Assembly: GCF_003002915.1 (NCBI RefSeq)
Contig: NZ_PVTG01000006.1
Location: 1-64,000 of the forward strand
Direction of reading: 5' to 3'
Length of the DNA stretch: 64,000 nucleotides
DNA from: Geodermatophilus tzadiensis
GTDB lineage: Bacteria; Actinomycetota; Actinomycetes; Mycobacteriales; Geodermatophilaceae
Below are positions 24,752-36,465 of this stretch, in pieces. How positions within the stretch are numbered: the first letter of the stretch is position 1; each line of letters opens with the position of its first letter. Both the position numbers and the translations under genes were made by a program. The notes below the pieces were generated by a model, which saw only the letters and a program-made list of their open reading frames with translations, made no database searches and was not told the DNA's origin.

Positions 24752-25561
24752 GTGCCCGCCGTCCCCGTGCCGATCGACGACCCCGCCGACCCGCGGGTCG
24801 CCGACTTCCGCGACCTGCACGCCGGCGACCGGCCGGCCGGGCGCGAGCGGGGCACCGGCCCGGTGATCGTCGAGGGCGTGCCGGCGGTGCAGCGGCTGCT
24901 GGCCTCGCCGTACCGGGTGCGTTCGGTGCTCGGCGTCCCGGGGCGGCTGGCCGAGCTGGACCTGCCGGAGGGTGTGGCCGCCTACGAGATGGACAAGTGG
25001 GTGCTCTCGGAGCTCATCGGGTTCCGGCTCACCCGCGGGGTGCTGGCCTCCGCCGACCGCCGTCCGGCGGACGACGTCGACGCGCTGCTGGCCGGCCCCG
25101 ACCCGGCCGCGCCGCGGCGGCTGGCGGTGCTCGAGGCGCTCAACGACGCCGAGAACCTGGGCTCGATCGCCCGCTCCGCGGTGGCCCTCGGCGTCGACGG
25201 GCTGCTGCTCGACCCGCGCTGCGCCGACCCCCTCTACCGGCGGGCGGTGCGGGTGTCGATGGGCCACGTGCTGGCGCTGCCGTTCGCCGTCCTGGCCGAC
25301 TGGCCCGGCGGGCTGGCGCGGCTGCACGACGCCGGCTACCTCACCGTCGCGCTCACCCCGGCCCCGGACGCGGTCGACCTGGCCGACGTCGACCCGCGCG
25401 CGCACCCGCGCACGGCGGTGCTGCTGGGCGCCGAGGGGCCGGGCCTCACGCCGGAGGCGCAGGCGGCGGCGCGGGTGCGCGCCCGGATCCCGATGCGGGC
25501 CGGCGTCGACTCGCTCGGGGTCGCCGCCGCGGCGGCGGTGGCCTTCGCGGCCCTGCGCTAG
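24752..25561 (+). CDS. TrmH/SpoU family RNA methyltransferase
   Basis: A 269-residue SPOUT methyltransferase. The three family motifs are present: ALNDAENLGSIARSAVALGV (motif 1), AVLLGAEGPGLTPEAQ (motif 2) and IPMRAGVDSLGVAAAAAVAF (motif 3, part of the trefoil knot that binds S-adenosylmethionine). The N-terminal 100 residues form the substrate-binding domain (PVIVEGVPAVQRLLAS). It methylates a ribose in tRNA or rRNA; the target cannot be told. GTG at 24752 has GGGAGG upstream; GTG 24728 is an alternative. Its TAG stop shares CTAG with the convergent gene. Confidence 0.92.
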   Translation: MPAVPVPIDDPADPRVADFRDLHAGDRPAGRERGTGPVIVEGVPAVQRLLASPYRVRSVLGVPGRLAELDLPEGVAAYEMDKWVLSELIGFRLTRGVLASADRRPADDVDALLAGPDPAAPRRLAVLEALNDAENLGSIARSAVALGVDGLLLDPRCADPLYRRAVRVSMGHVLALPFAVLADWPGGLARLHDAGYLTVALTPAPDAVDLADVDPRAHPRTAVLLGAEGPGLTPEAQAAARVRARIPMRAGVDSLGVAAAAAVAFAALR

Positions 25562-26031
25562 TTGCGCAGCGACCAGCGCGCCAGGATCTCCCGGGCCTGC
25601 TCGGCCTGCGGGGGAGCGCACATGACCTCGTACCGGCTGGCGACGACCTGCGAGACGCTGGTGAAGTCGCGCTGGCCGCGGGTGGCCGCGTAGCCCATCG
25701 CGCCGAACAGCGCGCCGAAGAGCAGACCGATCAGGAGACCGGTCAGGACCGAGCTGACCCAGCTCGTGCCGCTCGGCGCGAAGATGCCGAGCAGCAGGCC
25801 GACGAACAGACCCCACCAGGCGCCGCTGGCCGCGCCGGCGCCGATCGCCCGGCCCCAGGTCAGCCGGCCGGTCACCCGCTCGACCATCCGCAGGTCCGAC
25901 CCGATGATCGTGACGTTCTCGACCGGGAACTTCTCGTCGGAGAGGTGGTCCACCGCGGCCTGGGCCTGCTGGTAGCTCTGGTAGGTCCCCACCTGGACGC
26001 CGCCCAGCGGCATCGACACCGACATCGACAT
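25558..26031 (-). CDS. General stress protein 17M-like membrane protein
   Basis: A 157-residue protein. The first 55 residues (VGTYQSYQQAQAAVDHLSDE, then KFPVENVTIIGSDLRMVERV) match the general stress protein 17M-like domain. Two membrane helices follow (GAASGAWWGLFVGLLLGIFA and VSSVLTGLLIGLLFGALFGA) with a Gly-rich loop. ATG at 26031 has GGAG seven bases upstream; two later ATGs are also in frame. The gene shares one CTAG with the convergent TrmH gene for both stop codons. Role unknown; homologues are often stress-induced. Confidence 0.82.
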   Translation of the reverse strand: MSMSVSMPLGGVQVGTYQSYQQAQAAVDHLSDEKFPVENVTIIGSDLRMVERVTGRLTWGRAIGAGAASGAWWGLFVGLLLGIFAPSGTSWVSSVLTGLLIGLLFGALFGAMGYAATRGQRDFTSVSQVVASRYEVMCAPPQAEQAREILARWSLRN

Positions 26032-26124
26032 GACTCGCTCCACTCCCGCGCGTGCTCGTGCGTGCAAGAAGGAGCTACCCGCGCAATCCGGTCGGACACG
26101 TCCGGTCGGTCACACCGCCGTCGG

Positions 26125-27009
26125 TCAGTGGTTGCGGCGCACCCCGAAGACGATGTCCTCCCACGCCGGGACCCGGGCGCGCGGGTCCTCGTCCTCGCGG
26201 TCGGTCTCCCCGGGCCGCAGCACGACGGTGTCGTGCTCGGAGACGTCCTCGTCGTCGGGGACGCCGGCGCCCCGGGCGGCGGCCGGCCCGGCGGGCGGCG
26301 CGGCCCGCTCGGGGGCGGGTGCCCGCTCGGGGACGGGGCGCTCGGGCGCCGCGGCCCGTTCCGGGACGGCGGCGCTGCGGTGCAGCGGCAGGGCCGGGCG
26401 CTCCGCCGGCACGCCGGGGACCACGCGCACCAGGCGGGTGCCCTCGGCGAAGTCCCGGGTCGCCGCGTCGAGCGGGCTGACCGTGCGGGCCGGCAGGTCG
26501 TAGGCCCAGGAGGTGGTGCCCTCCTTGGCGCCGGCCCGCCAGGCGGCGCTGACCACCCAGGTGCCGTCGTCGGCCCGGGCGGCGTCCCAGCGGACGGCGT
26601 CGAGGTCGGCGCCGAGCAGCCGCAGCCGCTCGGCGAGGAACTGCTGCAGGGCGACGCCGGGCGTGCCCTCCGACAGCCGCACCCGGGCCTCGCGCGCCTG
26701 CTCGGCGATGCGCGAGCGCTCCTGCAGCACCGGGTGGGCGAAGCGCATGATCCGCTCGACCCGGGTGCCCGAGGCCGCGGCCACCTGCTCGGGCGTCTCG
26801 CCGGCGCGGATGCGCTGCTGGATGGTGCGGGGCGACAGCGCGCTGTCGACCTCGATCTGGCCCAGCCGGCGGGTGTCGCCGCGGGCGGCCGCGCGGAGCC
26901 GGTCGTCGACCGGCAGCGCGAAGCGCTCCTCCTCGCCGTCGGCGTTCTCGAGGGCGAGCAGCAGGCTCCGGCCGTCGTCGGACAGGCCCACGAGGCGCAG
27001 GGTGCGCAC
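26125..27009 (-). CDS. sepH: Septation protein SepH
   Basis: A 294-residue protein matching SepH (DUF3071), which binds FtsZ and promotes its assembly in actinobacteria. The conserved N-terminus MRTLRLVGLSDDGRSLLLAL leads to a helix-turn-helix: LSPRTIQQRIRAGETPEQVA and SGTRVERIMRFAHPVLQERS. The second half is a low-complexity Pro/Ala/Glu linker ending in the conserved acidic patch and WEDIVFGVRRNH. GTG at 27009 has GAGGAGG six bases upstream. It is divergent from the M42 peptidase gene, with 172 bp between the starts. Confidence 0.93.
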   Translation of the reverse strand: MRTLRLVGLSDDGRSLLLALENADGEEERFALPVDDRLRAAARGDTRRLGQIEVDSALSPRTIQQRIRAGETPEQVAAASGTRVERIMRFAHPVLQERSRIAEQAREARVRLSEGTPGVALQQFLAERLRLLGADLDAVRWDAARADDGTWVVSAAWRAGAKEGTTSWAYDLPARTVSPLDAATRDFAEGTRLVRVVPGVPAERPALPLHRSAAVPERAAAPERPVPERAPAPERAAPPAGPAAARGAGVPDDEDVSEHDTVVLRPGETDREDEDPRARVPAWEDIVFGVRRNH

Positions 27010-27181
27010 GGCGACCTCCTCGGACGGCGGCGGGACGGGACCGGCCGCGGGGACACCGGGCCACGCGCGAGGCTATCCGCGCGCACGGGGGGCGCGCTGC
27101 ACGTCGTGCGGCGTGGCGGCCGGGAAGGGGCCCCCGGGGGCAGCCCGGGAACCGCGGCGGGCGCTCCTAGACTCGGCGTCC

Positions 27182-28428
27182 ATGCTGACCGGTCCCCGGG
27201 ACGACGGCCTCGTCCGCGACGACACCCTCGACGACGTCGAGCGCAACGAGCGCTTCCTGCCCTCCCCGGTCGACGCGGGCCAGAAGCGCCTGCCCATCGA
27301 CATGGACTACGTCCAGCGCGTGATGATGGAGCTGCTCACCATCCCCAGCCCCTCGGGCCGCACCGACCACGTCATGCAGCTCATCGGCGGCGAGCTGCGC
27401 GACCTGGGCCTGGACTTCGAGGTGACCCGCCGCGGGGCGCTGATCGCCGAGCTGCCCAGCCGCTCGCCGGGCGCCGACCGCACCGTGGTCGTGCACGCCG
27501 ACACGATCGGCTGCATGGTCAGCCAGCTCAAGGACAACGGCCGGCTGGCCATCGTGCCGGTGGGCACGCACAGCGCCCGCTTCGCCGAGGGCGCGCGGGT
27601 GACGATCTTCAGCGACGACGTCTCCGGCGACTACTGGCACACCGGCACGATCCTGCCGATCAAGGCCAGCGGGCACCGCTACGGCGACGAGGTCGACGAG
27701 CAGGGCGTGGGCTGGGACTTCGTGGAGGTCCGCGTCGACGAGGTGGTGCACAGCCGGGCCGACCTGGAGCGCCGCGGCATCCAGGTGGGCGACTTCGTCG
27801 CGATCGACGCCCAGCCGGTGATCACCGGCAGCGGGTTCGTCAACTCGCGGCACCTCGACGACAAGGCCGGCATCGCGGCCGCGCTGGGCGCGTTCAAGGC
27901 GATCGTCGACCACGGCGTCGAGGTGCCGGTGACCGCGCACCTGCTGGTGACCATCGCCGAGGAGGTGGGCCTGGGGGCCAGCCACGGCCTGGACGCCGAC
28001 GTCGCCGAGCTCGTCTCGATCGACACCTCGGTGGTCGCGCCGGGCCAGGCGTCCTCCGAGCAGTGCGTCAACATCGCGATGCAGGACTCGACCGGGCCCT
28101 TCGACTACCACCTGACCCGGCACCTGATCGACCTGTGCCGGGTGCACGAGGTGCCGCACCGCCGGGACGTCTACAAGTACTACCGCTCCGACGCGGCGTC
28201 GGCGCTCGAGGCCGGGGCCAACACCCGCGCCGCGCTGATCGGCTTCGGCATCGACGGCAGCCACGGCAACGAGCGCACCCACCTCGACGGCATCCGCAGC
28301 ACCGCGGAGCTGGTGGCGCTCTACCTGCAGACCGACCTCACGTTCCGCAGCTGGGACCGCCGTCCCACCGGCGACCTGAGCGACTTCCCGAGCACCGCGG
28401 TGCAGCCCGCCGACGGCGAGCAGGCCCG

Positions 28429-28432
<4 letters not shown>
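27182..28432 (+). CDS. M42 family metallopeptidase
   Basis: A 416-residue metallo-aminopeptidase. Residues 45-60 (MMELLTIPSPSGRTDHVMQL) open the catalytic domain. The metal ligands are visible in order: His in VVVHADTIG, Asp in HLDDKAGIAA, the catalytic pair Glu-Glu in TIAEEVGLGA, Asp in VSIDTSVV and the late His in DGSHGNERTHL. An inserted domain follows the first ligand. It resembles the M42 branch annotated with the NAGGN osmoprotectant cluster, but none of the other cluster genes is in the window, so only M42 membership is claimed. Its stop sits inside a palindrome shared with serC. Confidence 0.9.
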
Positions 28433-30913
<2,481 letters not shown>

Positions 30914-31006
30914 CTAGGCCGTGGCGGCCCCCCCGGGACAGGCGGGGCTCCCGGCCGGCGGGAGCCGTCCCGGGGCCCCTCGCCGGCGGTGGTGCAGCAT
31001 GGTCGG

Positions 31007-31654
31007 GTGCCCGACCTCTCCCGCATGCGCAGGGACTACGACCGACCGGGCCTGCGCGAGGAGGACCTCGCCCCGACCTGGCTCGAGCAGTTCGACCGCT
31101 GGTTCCGCGACGTCGTCGCCGCCGACCTGCCCGACCCCAACGCGGTCGTGGTCGCCACCGCCGACGCCGACGGCGCCCCCGACGCGCGCATCGTGCTGCT
31201 CAAGGGCTACGACGAGGCGGGCTTCGTCTTCGGCACCAGCTACGCCTCGACCAAGGGTGCCCAGCTGGCGGCGAACCCGCGGGCGGCACTGGTCTTCCCG
31301 TGGCACGCGCTGCAGCGCCAGGTGCGGGTCACCGGCCGGGTCGAGCGCATCGGCGACGGCGCCTCCGACGGCCTGTGGGACCCCCGCCCGCGCGAGGCCC
31401 AGCTCGCCGCGGTCGCCTCGGTGCAGTCGACCGTCGTCGACTCCCGCGAGGAGCTGACCGACCGGGTGCGGCTGCTCGACGAGGCGACGACGACGGAGAA
31501 GGTGCCGCGGCCGCCGACCTGGGGCGGCTACCGGGTCGTGCCCGCGAGCGTCGAGTTCTGGCAGGGCGGCCCGGGCCGGCTGCACGACCGCCTGCGGTTC
31601 GTCCGCGACGACGAGGAGGGCGGCGGCTGGGTGCTGCAGCGGCTGGCCCCGTGA
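31007..31654 (+). CDS. pdxH: Pyridoxamine 5'-phosphate oxidase
   Basis: A 215-residue FMN enzyme that oxidises pyridoxamine or pyridoxine phosphate to pyridoxal phosphate. Family blocks in order: MRRDYDRPGLREEDL, PDARIVLLKGYDEAGFVFGT (FMN and substrate contacts), ALVFPWHALQRQVRVTGRVE, and the C-terminal signature VEFWQGGPGRLHDRLRF with the active-site Arg and His. GTG at 31007 gives the usual N-terminus. The stop overlaps the start of an MFS gene (GTGA). Its closeness to serC, a PLP enzyme that can feed PLP synthesis, is consistent with linked roles. Confidence 0.95.
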   Translation: MPDLSRMRRDYDRPGLREEDLAPTWLEQFDRWFRDVVAADLPDPNAVVVATADADGAPDARIVLLKGYDEAGFVFGTSYASTKGAQLAANPRAALVFPWHALQRQVRVTGRVERIGDGASDGLWDPRPREAQLAAVASVQSTVVDSREELTDRVRLLDEATTTEKVPRPPTWGGYRVVPASVEFWQGGPGRLHDRLRFVRDDEEGGGWVLQRLAP

Positions 31655-32979
31655 CGGCGGACCCGCCCGGCGAACCGCTGCCGGCCGACCCGGTCGAGGG
31701 TGCCGGGAAGACCGCCGAGCCGGCACCGGTGCGCCGCCGCGCCTGGGCCCTCGACACCAGCCCGCTGCGCAACCCGGGCTACCGGCGGCTGTTCTGGGGC
31801 CTGACGGCCACGATGATCGGCCAGCAGATGACGCTGGTCGCCGTTCCGTTCCAGGTGTACGCGCTCACCCGCGACTCGCTGCTGGTCGGCGTCACCTCCG
31901 TCGTGGCGCTGGTGCCCCTGGTGGTCTTCGGCCTGCTCGGCGGCGCCATCGCCGACGCCATGGACCGGCGGCGGCTGATGCTGGTCACCGGCGTCGGGTC
32001 GGCGGTGACCAGCGGGCTGCTGGCGCTGCAGGCGCTGCTGCCCGGGGGCGGCAACCTGTGGCTGCTGTGGCTGCTGACCGCCGCCGTCTCGGGGCTCACC
32101 GCGGTCAACCAGCCCGCCCGCAGCGCGGTGATCCCCGCGCTGGTGGGGATCGAGGGGGTGCCGGCGGCCAACGCGCTGGCCATGACCGTGCGGCAGGCCG
32201 GCGTCATCGTCGGTCCGCTGCTGGCCGGCGTGCTCATCGGCGCGGGTGACCTGTTCCTCGCCTACGCCGTCGACGCGGTCACCCTCGCCTTCGCCGCGTA
32301 CGTGGTGGTCGGGCTGCCGCCGCTGCCGCCCGGCGGGCGCACCGGGCCGCTGCGGCTGGGGGCGGCGCTGCACGGGGTGGGGGAGGGCTTCGCCTTCCTG
32401 CGCACCCAGCCGGTGCTGCTGATGACCTTCGTCGTCGACGTCGTCGCGATGCTGTTCGCCTGGCCGCAGGCGGTCTTCCCCGAGCTCGCCGAGGGGCGGT
32501 ACGCGGAGTCGGCGAACAGCCTGGGCTGGCTCTACGCCGGCATCTCCATCGGCGCGCTGCTCATGGGCCTGACCTCGGGCTGGGTGTCGCGGGTCGACCG
32601 GCAGGGCGCGGTCGTGCTGGCCGCGATCGTCGTCTGGGGGGTGGCGATCATCGGCTTCGGGCTGGCGCCGAACCTGTGGCTGGCCGTCGCCTGCCTGGCG
32701 GTGGCCGGGGCCGGCGACATGGTCAGTGCGGTGCTGCGCTCGTCGATGCTGCAGACCGCCGCGCCCGACGAGATGCGCGGGCGGATGCAGGGGGTGTTCC
32801 TCGTCGTCGTCGCCGGGGGCCCGCGGCTGGGCGACCTGCGCGCCGGTGCGGTGGCCAGCGCCGCCGGCGTCAGCGCGGCGATGGTGTCCGGCGGTGTCGT
32901 GGTGGTGGTCGCGATGGGGGTCGTCGCGCTGGCCGTGCCGTCCTTCCTGCACTTCCGGGCGTCGCGCGCCCTCAGGTAG
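31651..32979 (+). CDS. MFS exporter (MFS_3 type)
   Basis: A 442-residue transporter with about 12 helices after a 40-residue hydrophilic leader. Landmarks are LRNPGYRRLFWGLTATMIGQ, the loop 2-3 signature GGAIADAMDRRRLMLV, and AVNQPARSAVIPALV, the MFS_3 block shared with the other exporter in the window. It is coupled to pdxH by GTGA, but no functional tie is obvious. The 3' end overlaps the convergent ohr gene by eight bases. Substrate unknown. Confidence 0.92.
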   Translation: MTADPPGEPLPADPVEGAGKTAEPAPVRRRAWALDTSPLRNPGYRRLFWGLTATMIGQQMTLVAVPFQVYALTRDSLLVGVTSVVALVPLVVFGLLGGAIADAMDRRRLMLVTGVGSAVTSGLLALQALLPGGGNLWLLWLLTAAVSGLTAVNQPARSAVIPALVGIEGVPAANALAMTVRQAGVIVGPLLAGVLIGAGDLFLAYAVDAVTLAFAAYVVVGLPPLPPGGRTGPLRLGAALHGVGEGFAFLRTQPVLLMTFVVDVVAMLFAWPQAVFPELAEGRYAESANSLGWLYAGISIGALLMGLTSGWVSRVDRQGAVVLAAIVVWGVAIIGFGLAPNLWLAVACLAVAGAGDMVSAVLRSSMLQTAAPDEMRGRMQGVFLVVVAGGPRLGDLRAGAVASAAGVSAAMVSGGVVVVVAMGVVALAVPSFLHFRASRALR

Positions 32980-33406
32980 CCGGGGCGACGTGCAGGCCCA
33001 CCTCCACGTTGCCCATCGTGGCCCGGGAGTAGGGGCAGACGGTGTGCGTGCGCTCCATCAGCGCCCGCGCCTGCTCCTCGTCGAGCTGCGGCAGGTGGCC
33101 CGTGAGGTCGACGGCGAGGCCGAAGTCGCCGGGCTCGCCGCGCAGGAAGTGCACCTGGGCGGTGACCGACGAGCCCTCCAGCGCCGACCGGGACAGGCCC
33201 AGGGGCTCGAGCGAGAAGCGCATGGCGCTGTGGAAGCAGGCCGCGAACCCGGCGGCGAACAGCTGCTCGGGGTTGGTGCCCGGGCCGCCGTCGCCGGCCA
33301 TCTCGGCGGGGCGGGACAGCTGCACGTCCAGCCGCCCGTCGGAGGAGGCGACGTGTCCGGTGCGGGCGCCGGTGGCGGTGGCCTCGGCGGTGTAGAGACG
33401 GTCCAC
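32972..33406 (-). CDS. ohr: Organic hydroperoxide resistance protein (Ohr/OsmC)
   Basis: A 144-residue thiol peroxidase that reduces organic hydroperoxides. Both redox cysteines are present: FAAGFAACFHSAM and THTVCPYSRATMGN, the Ohr rather than OsmC pattern. MDRLYTAEATATGARTGHV and NPEQLFAAGFAACF fix the family. GTG at 33406. The enzyme works in the cytoplasm, usually with lipoyl-based reductants. The neighbouring udgX gene is on the same strand, ten bases upstream, so they may be co-transcribed. No adjacent OhrR is seen. Confidence 0.94.
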   Translation of the reverse strand: MDRLYTAEATATGARTGHVASSDGRLDVQLSRPAEMAGDGGPGTNPEQLFAAGFAACFHSAMRFSLEPLGLSRSALEGSSVTAQVHFLRGEPGDFGLAVDLTGHLPQLDEEQARALMERTHTVCPYSRATMGNVEVGLHVAPAT

Positions 33407-33416
33407 GGTCGTCCCC

Positions 33417-34094
33417 TCAGGCCAGGGCGCCGGCGACCACGCGCAGGTCGGCGACCAGCGCGTCGTAGGCCTTCGGGCGGTCCTCGTCGGGTACCCGCAG
33501 CACCGCCGAGGGGTGCGCGGTGGCGAGCATCCAGGTCTGCGCCGGCTCGTCCTCCTCCGGCTCGTCGACGCCGACCGCGGCGCGGGCCACGCCCGGCGGT
33601 GTCCACGGCATGAGCGTGCCGCGCTCCTTGGTGATCCGGAACGACGGGGAGATGAGCGCCTTGGCCGCCGTCGCCCCCAGGCAGACGACCACCTCGGGCT
33701 TGAGCACCTCGAACTCCGCCTCCAGCCACGGCCGGCAGGCGCGGATGTGCTCTGCGCCCGGCGACTGGTGGATGCGCCGCTTGGGCGTCGGGGTGAAGCG
33801 GAAGTGCTTGACGGCGTTGGTCACGTACGCGTCGCGGCGCTCGATGCCCGCGTCGGCCAGCGCCCGGTCCAGCAGCCGCCCGGCGGGGCCGACGAACGGC
33901 TCGCCCCTGCGGTCCTCCTGGTCGCCGGGCTGCTCGCCGACGAACACGATCCGCGCCGTCTCCGGGCCCTCGCCGAACACCGTCTGGGTGGCCGGCTCCC
34001 ACAGCTCGCAGGCCCGGCACCCGGCCGCGGCGGCGCGCAGCCCCTCGAGCCCCACGCCCGAGGGCGGGTCGGCGGGGGAGTTCTCCTGGCTCAT
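33417..34094 (-). CDS. udgX: UdgX-type uracil-DNA glycosylase
   Basis: A 225-residue member of uracil-DNA glycosylase superfamily. Four Fe-S cysteines fit CRACELW (near 26-29), with later Cys in IRACRPW and VVCLGA. The active-site block is VGEQPGDQEDRRGEPFVGPA. The loop KHFRFTPTPKRRIHQSPGAE contains KRRIHQ, the insertion that defines UdgX, whose His forms a covalent bond with the abasic sugar after removing uracil. A final catalytic-like motif is ATAHPSAVLR. ATG at 34094 gives the family N-terminus. The protein therefore probably ends up irreversibly bound to its substrate (known of the family). Confidence 0.92.
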   Translation of the reverse strand: MSQENSPADPPSGVGLEGLRAAAAGCRACELWEPATQTVFGEGPETARIVFVGEQPGDQEDRRGEPFVGPAGRLLDRALADAGIERRDAYVTNAVKHFRFTPTPKRRIHQSPGAEHIRACRPWLEAEFEVLKPEVVVCLGATAAKALISPSFRITKERGTLMPWTPPGVARAAVGVDEPEEDEPAQTWMLATAHPSAVLRVPDEDRPKAYDALVADLRVVAGALA

Positions 34095-34263
34095 GTCCCG
34101 ATGACACCGCAGCTCGGCCGGGTGCGCGAGGCGGGGCCGTGAGCGGACCCGGTACCCGGAGATCCACGTCTCGTTCCGGTCCCGTTCCGGCTCGGATCCT
34201 GTCGGTCCCACCGCCCGCGCCGATAGCGTCGGGCGCGCACGGGGACATCCGGACGGAGGAGCA

Positions 34264-35190
34264 GTGCTCGAGTTCGACGGGCTCCACAAGAGCTACGGCG
34301 ACCACCACGTGCTGGAGGGCGTCGGCTTCACCGTCGCCCCCGGCTCGATGTTCGGCTTCTGCGGCGCGAACGGCGCCGGGAAGACGACGACCATGCGCAT
34401 CGCGATGGGCCTGGCCCGCCCCGACGCCGGCGAGGTCCGCTGGCGCGGCCGGCCGCTGGACGAGGAGGGACGCCGCCGGATCGGCTACATGCCGGAGGAG
34501 CGCGGGCTCTACCCGAAGATGCGGGTCGGCGAGCAGCTGACTTACTTCGCCCGCCTGCACGGCCTGGACGCCGCGGCCGCCGCGCGCGCCGCCGAGGAGT
34601 GGGCCGGCCGGCTCGGCCTGGGCGAGCGCCGCCGCTCCCGCGTCGAGGAGCTGTCCCTGGGCAACCAGCAGCGGGTGCAGCTGGCCGCCGCCCTGGTCAG
34701 CCGCCCCGAGGTGCTCATCCTCGATGAGCCGTTCTCCGGGCTGGACCCCGTCGGCGTCGACGCGCTCGCCGAGGCGCTGCTCGAGCAGTGCCGCGGCGGG
34801 GTGCCGGTCGTCTTCTCCAGCCACCAGCTGGACCTCGTCGAGCGGCTGTGCGACTCCGTCGGCATCCTCGCCCGCGGCCGGATGGTCGCCAGCGGCACGG
34901 TCGAGGAGCTGCGCCGCCGCGAGGCCGGCCGCCTGCTGCGGGTGGTCGCCCCCGACGCCGCCCCGGGCTGGGCCGGCGCCGTCCCCGGCGTGCGGGTGGT
35001 GTCCGAGCGGGCCGGCGACACGCTGCTGGAGCTCACCGACGGCGCCGACGACCAGGCGGTGCTCGCCGCGGCGCTGCGCACCGGCCGGGTCACCCACTTC
35101 GCCTGGCGCGAGGCCACGCTGGTGGAGCTGTTCCGCGAGGTCGTCGCCGACCCGGCGCAGCGGCCCGCCCGCGAGGAGGTGGCCGCGTGA
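34264..35190 (+). CDS. ABC transporter ATP-binding protein (NatA-like)
   Basis: A 308-residue ATPase with Walker A GANGAGKTT, the Q-loop around RIGYMPEERGLYPKM, signature LSLGNQQRVQLAAALVSRPE, Walker B LILDEPFSGLDP and the switch His SSHQLDLVE. The extra 80-residue C-terminal domain (RRREAGRLLRVVAP onward) is typical of NatA-type exporters. GTG at 34264 has GGAGGAG just upstream. It is coupled to the permease gene by GTGA. A role in ion or drug export is inferred from the pair. Confidence 0.93.
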   Translation: MLEFDGLHKSYGDHHVLEGVGFTVAPGSMFGFCGANGAGKTTTMRIAMGLARPDAGEVRWRGRPLDEEGRRRIGYMPEERGLYPKMRVGEQLTYFARLHGLDAAAAARAAEEWAGRLGLGERRRSRVEELSLGNQQRVQLAAALVSRPEVLILDEPFSGLDPVGVDALAEALLEQCRGGVPVVFSSHQLDLVERLCDSVGILARGRMVASGTVEELRRREAGRLLRVVAPDAAPGWAGAVPGVRVVSERAGDTLLELTDGADDQAVLAAALRTGRVTHFAWREATLVELFREVVADPAQRPAREEVAA

Positions 35191-36398
35191 CCGGGCTCGC
35201 GAGGTCACGGAGCGCGCCCAGCGGCTCCCCGGGCAGCGGTGCGCTGATCCGCCTGGTCGCCGCCCGGGAGGTCTCCACCCGGCTGCGCGACAAGACCTTC
35301 CTCATCAGCTCCGCGGTGATGCTGCTGATCATCCTCGGCGTCCTGGTCTTCCAGGTCGTCCTCGGCTCCGGCAGCGACGAGCGCCGCATCGGCGTGACCG
35401 GCGGCTCCGCCGCGCTGGGCCCGGCGCTGGAGGCGCAGGGCGACGTCCTCGGTCTCGACGTCACCGTCGTCGACCTGGCCGACGACGACGCCGCCCGCAC
35501 CGCCGTCGAGACCGAGGACGTCGACGCCGCGGTGCTCGACGGCACCGGACCCGACCCCGAGCTCGTGGTGCGCGAGTCCGACTCGACGCTGGAGGCGCTC
35601 GTCTCCGGCGCGGTCTCGTCGCTGGCGCTGGGCCGGGTGCTGGCCGAGGCCGGCGTCGCCCCCGGCGACCTGCCGCAGGTGACCGTCACCGCGCTGGACC
35701 AGACCTCGGCGGCCGACCAGCAGCGCACCGTCGTCGCCATCGTCGGCGTGGTGCTGCTGTACAGCCTGATCATCCTGTTCGGCCAGTTCGTCGCCCAGGG
35801 TGTGGTCGAGGAGAAGTCCAGCCGCGTGGTGGAGCTGCTGCTGGCCACCGTGCGGCCCTGGCAGCTGTTGGCCGGCAAGATCTTCGGCCTCGGGGCGCTC
35901 GGCCTGGCGCAGATCGCGCTCATCGCGGTGATCGGCGTGGGCGGGGCGCTGGCCTTCGACGTCGTCGACGTCCCCGGCGACCTGATCGGCACGGTCGGCT
36001 GGGTGCTGTTCTGGTACCTCCTCGGCTACGCCCTCTTCGCCTCGCTGTTCGCCGTCGCCGCCTCGCTGGTGAGCCGGCAGGAGGACCTCGCCAGCGTGGT
36101 CACCCCCGCGTCGCTGGTGCTCTTCGTCGGCTTCTTCATCGCGATCCAGGCGGCGACGAACCCGTCGGGGACGCTGGCCGTGGTCACGTCCTTCGTGCCG
36201 GGGCTCTCGCCGATGGTCATGCCGGTGCGGCAGGCGGCCGGCGAGGTGGCGGCCTGGGAGGTGGGCCTCGCCGTCGTCCTGATGCTCGTGGCCACCGCGC
36301 TGGTGGTGCGGCTCGGCGGGCGGGTCTACTCCGGCGCGCTGCTGCGCACCAGCGGCAGGACGAAGATCAGGGAGGCGCTGCGGGCGGGGCGCGCCTGA
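35187..36398 (+). CDS. ABC transporter permease (NatB-like)
   Basis: A 403-residue membrane protein. Helix 1 (FLISSAVMLLIILGVLVFQV) is followed by a large external domain of about 150 residues (RRIGVTGGSAALGPALEAQG onward) and then five helices. VAQGVVEEKSSRVVELLLAT is the NatB/ABC-2 coupling motif, and LLAGKIFGLGALGLAQI follows it. Together with the ATPase encoded upstream it forms an exporter; NatAB systems expel sodium or drugs. The GTG start overlaps the ATPase stop. Confidence 0.92.
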   Translation: MTGLARSRSAPSGSPGSGALIRLVAAREVSTRLRDKTFLISSAVMLLIILGVLVFQVVLGSGSDERRIGVTGGSAALGPALEAQGDVLGLDVTVVDLADDDAARTAVETEDVDAAVLDGTGPDPELVVRESDSTLEALVSGAVSSLALGRVLAEAGVAPGDLPQVTVTALDQTSAADQQRTVVAIVGVVLLYSLIILFGQFVAQGVVEEKSSRVVELLLATVRPWQLLAGKIFGLGALGLAQIALIAVIGVGGALAFDVVDVPGDLIGTVGWVLFWYLLGYALFASLFAVAASLVSRQEDLASVVTPASLVLFVGFFIAIQAATNPSGTLAVVTSFVPGLSPMVMPVRQAAGEVAAWEVGLAVVLMLVATALVVRLGGRVYSGALLRTSGRTKIREALRAGRA

Positions 36399-36465
36399 GC
36401 GGGGGACACCCGCGCGGAGCAGCACCGGACACGTTGGGGTGACCTCACCCCGACGGAGGGCGTGC

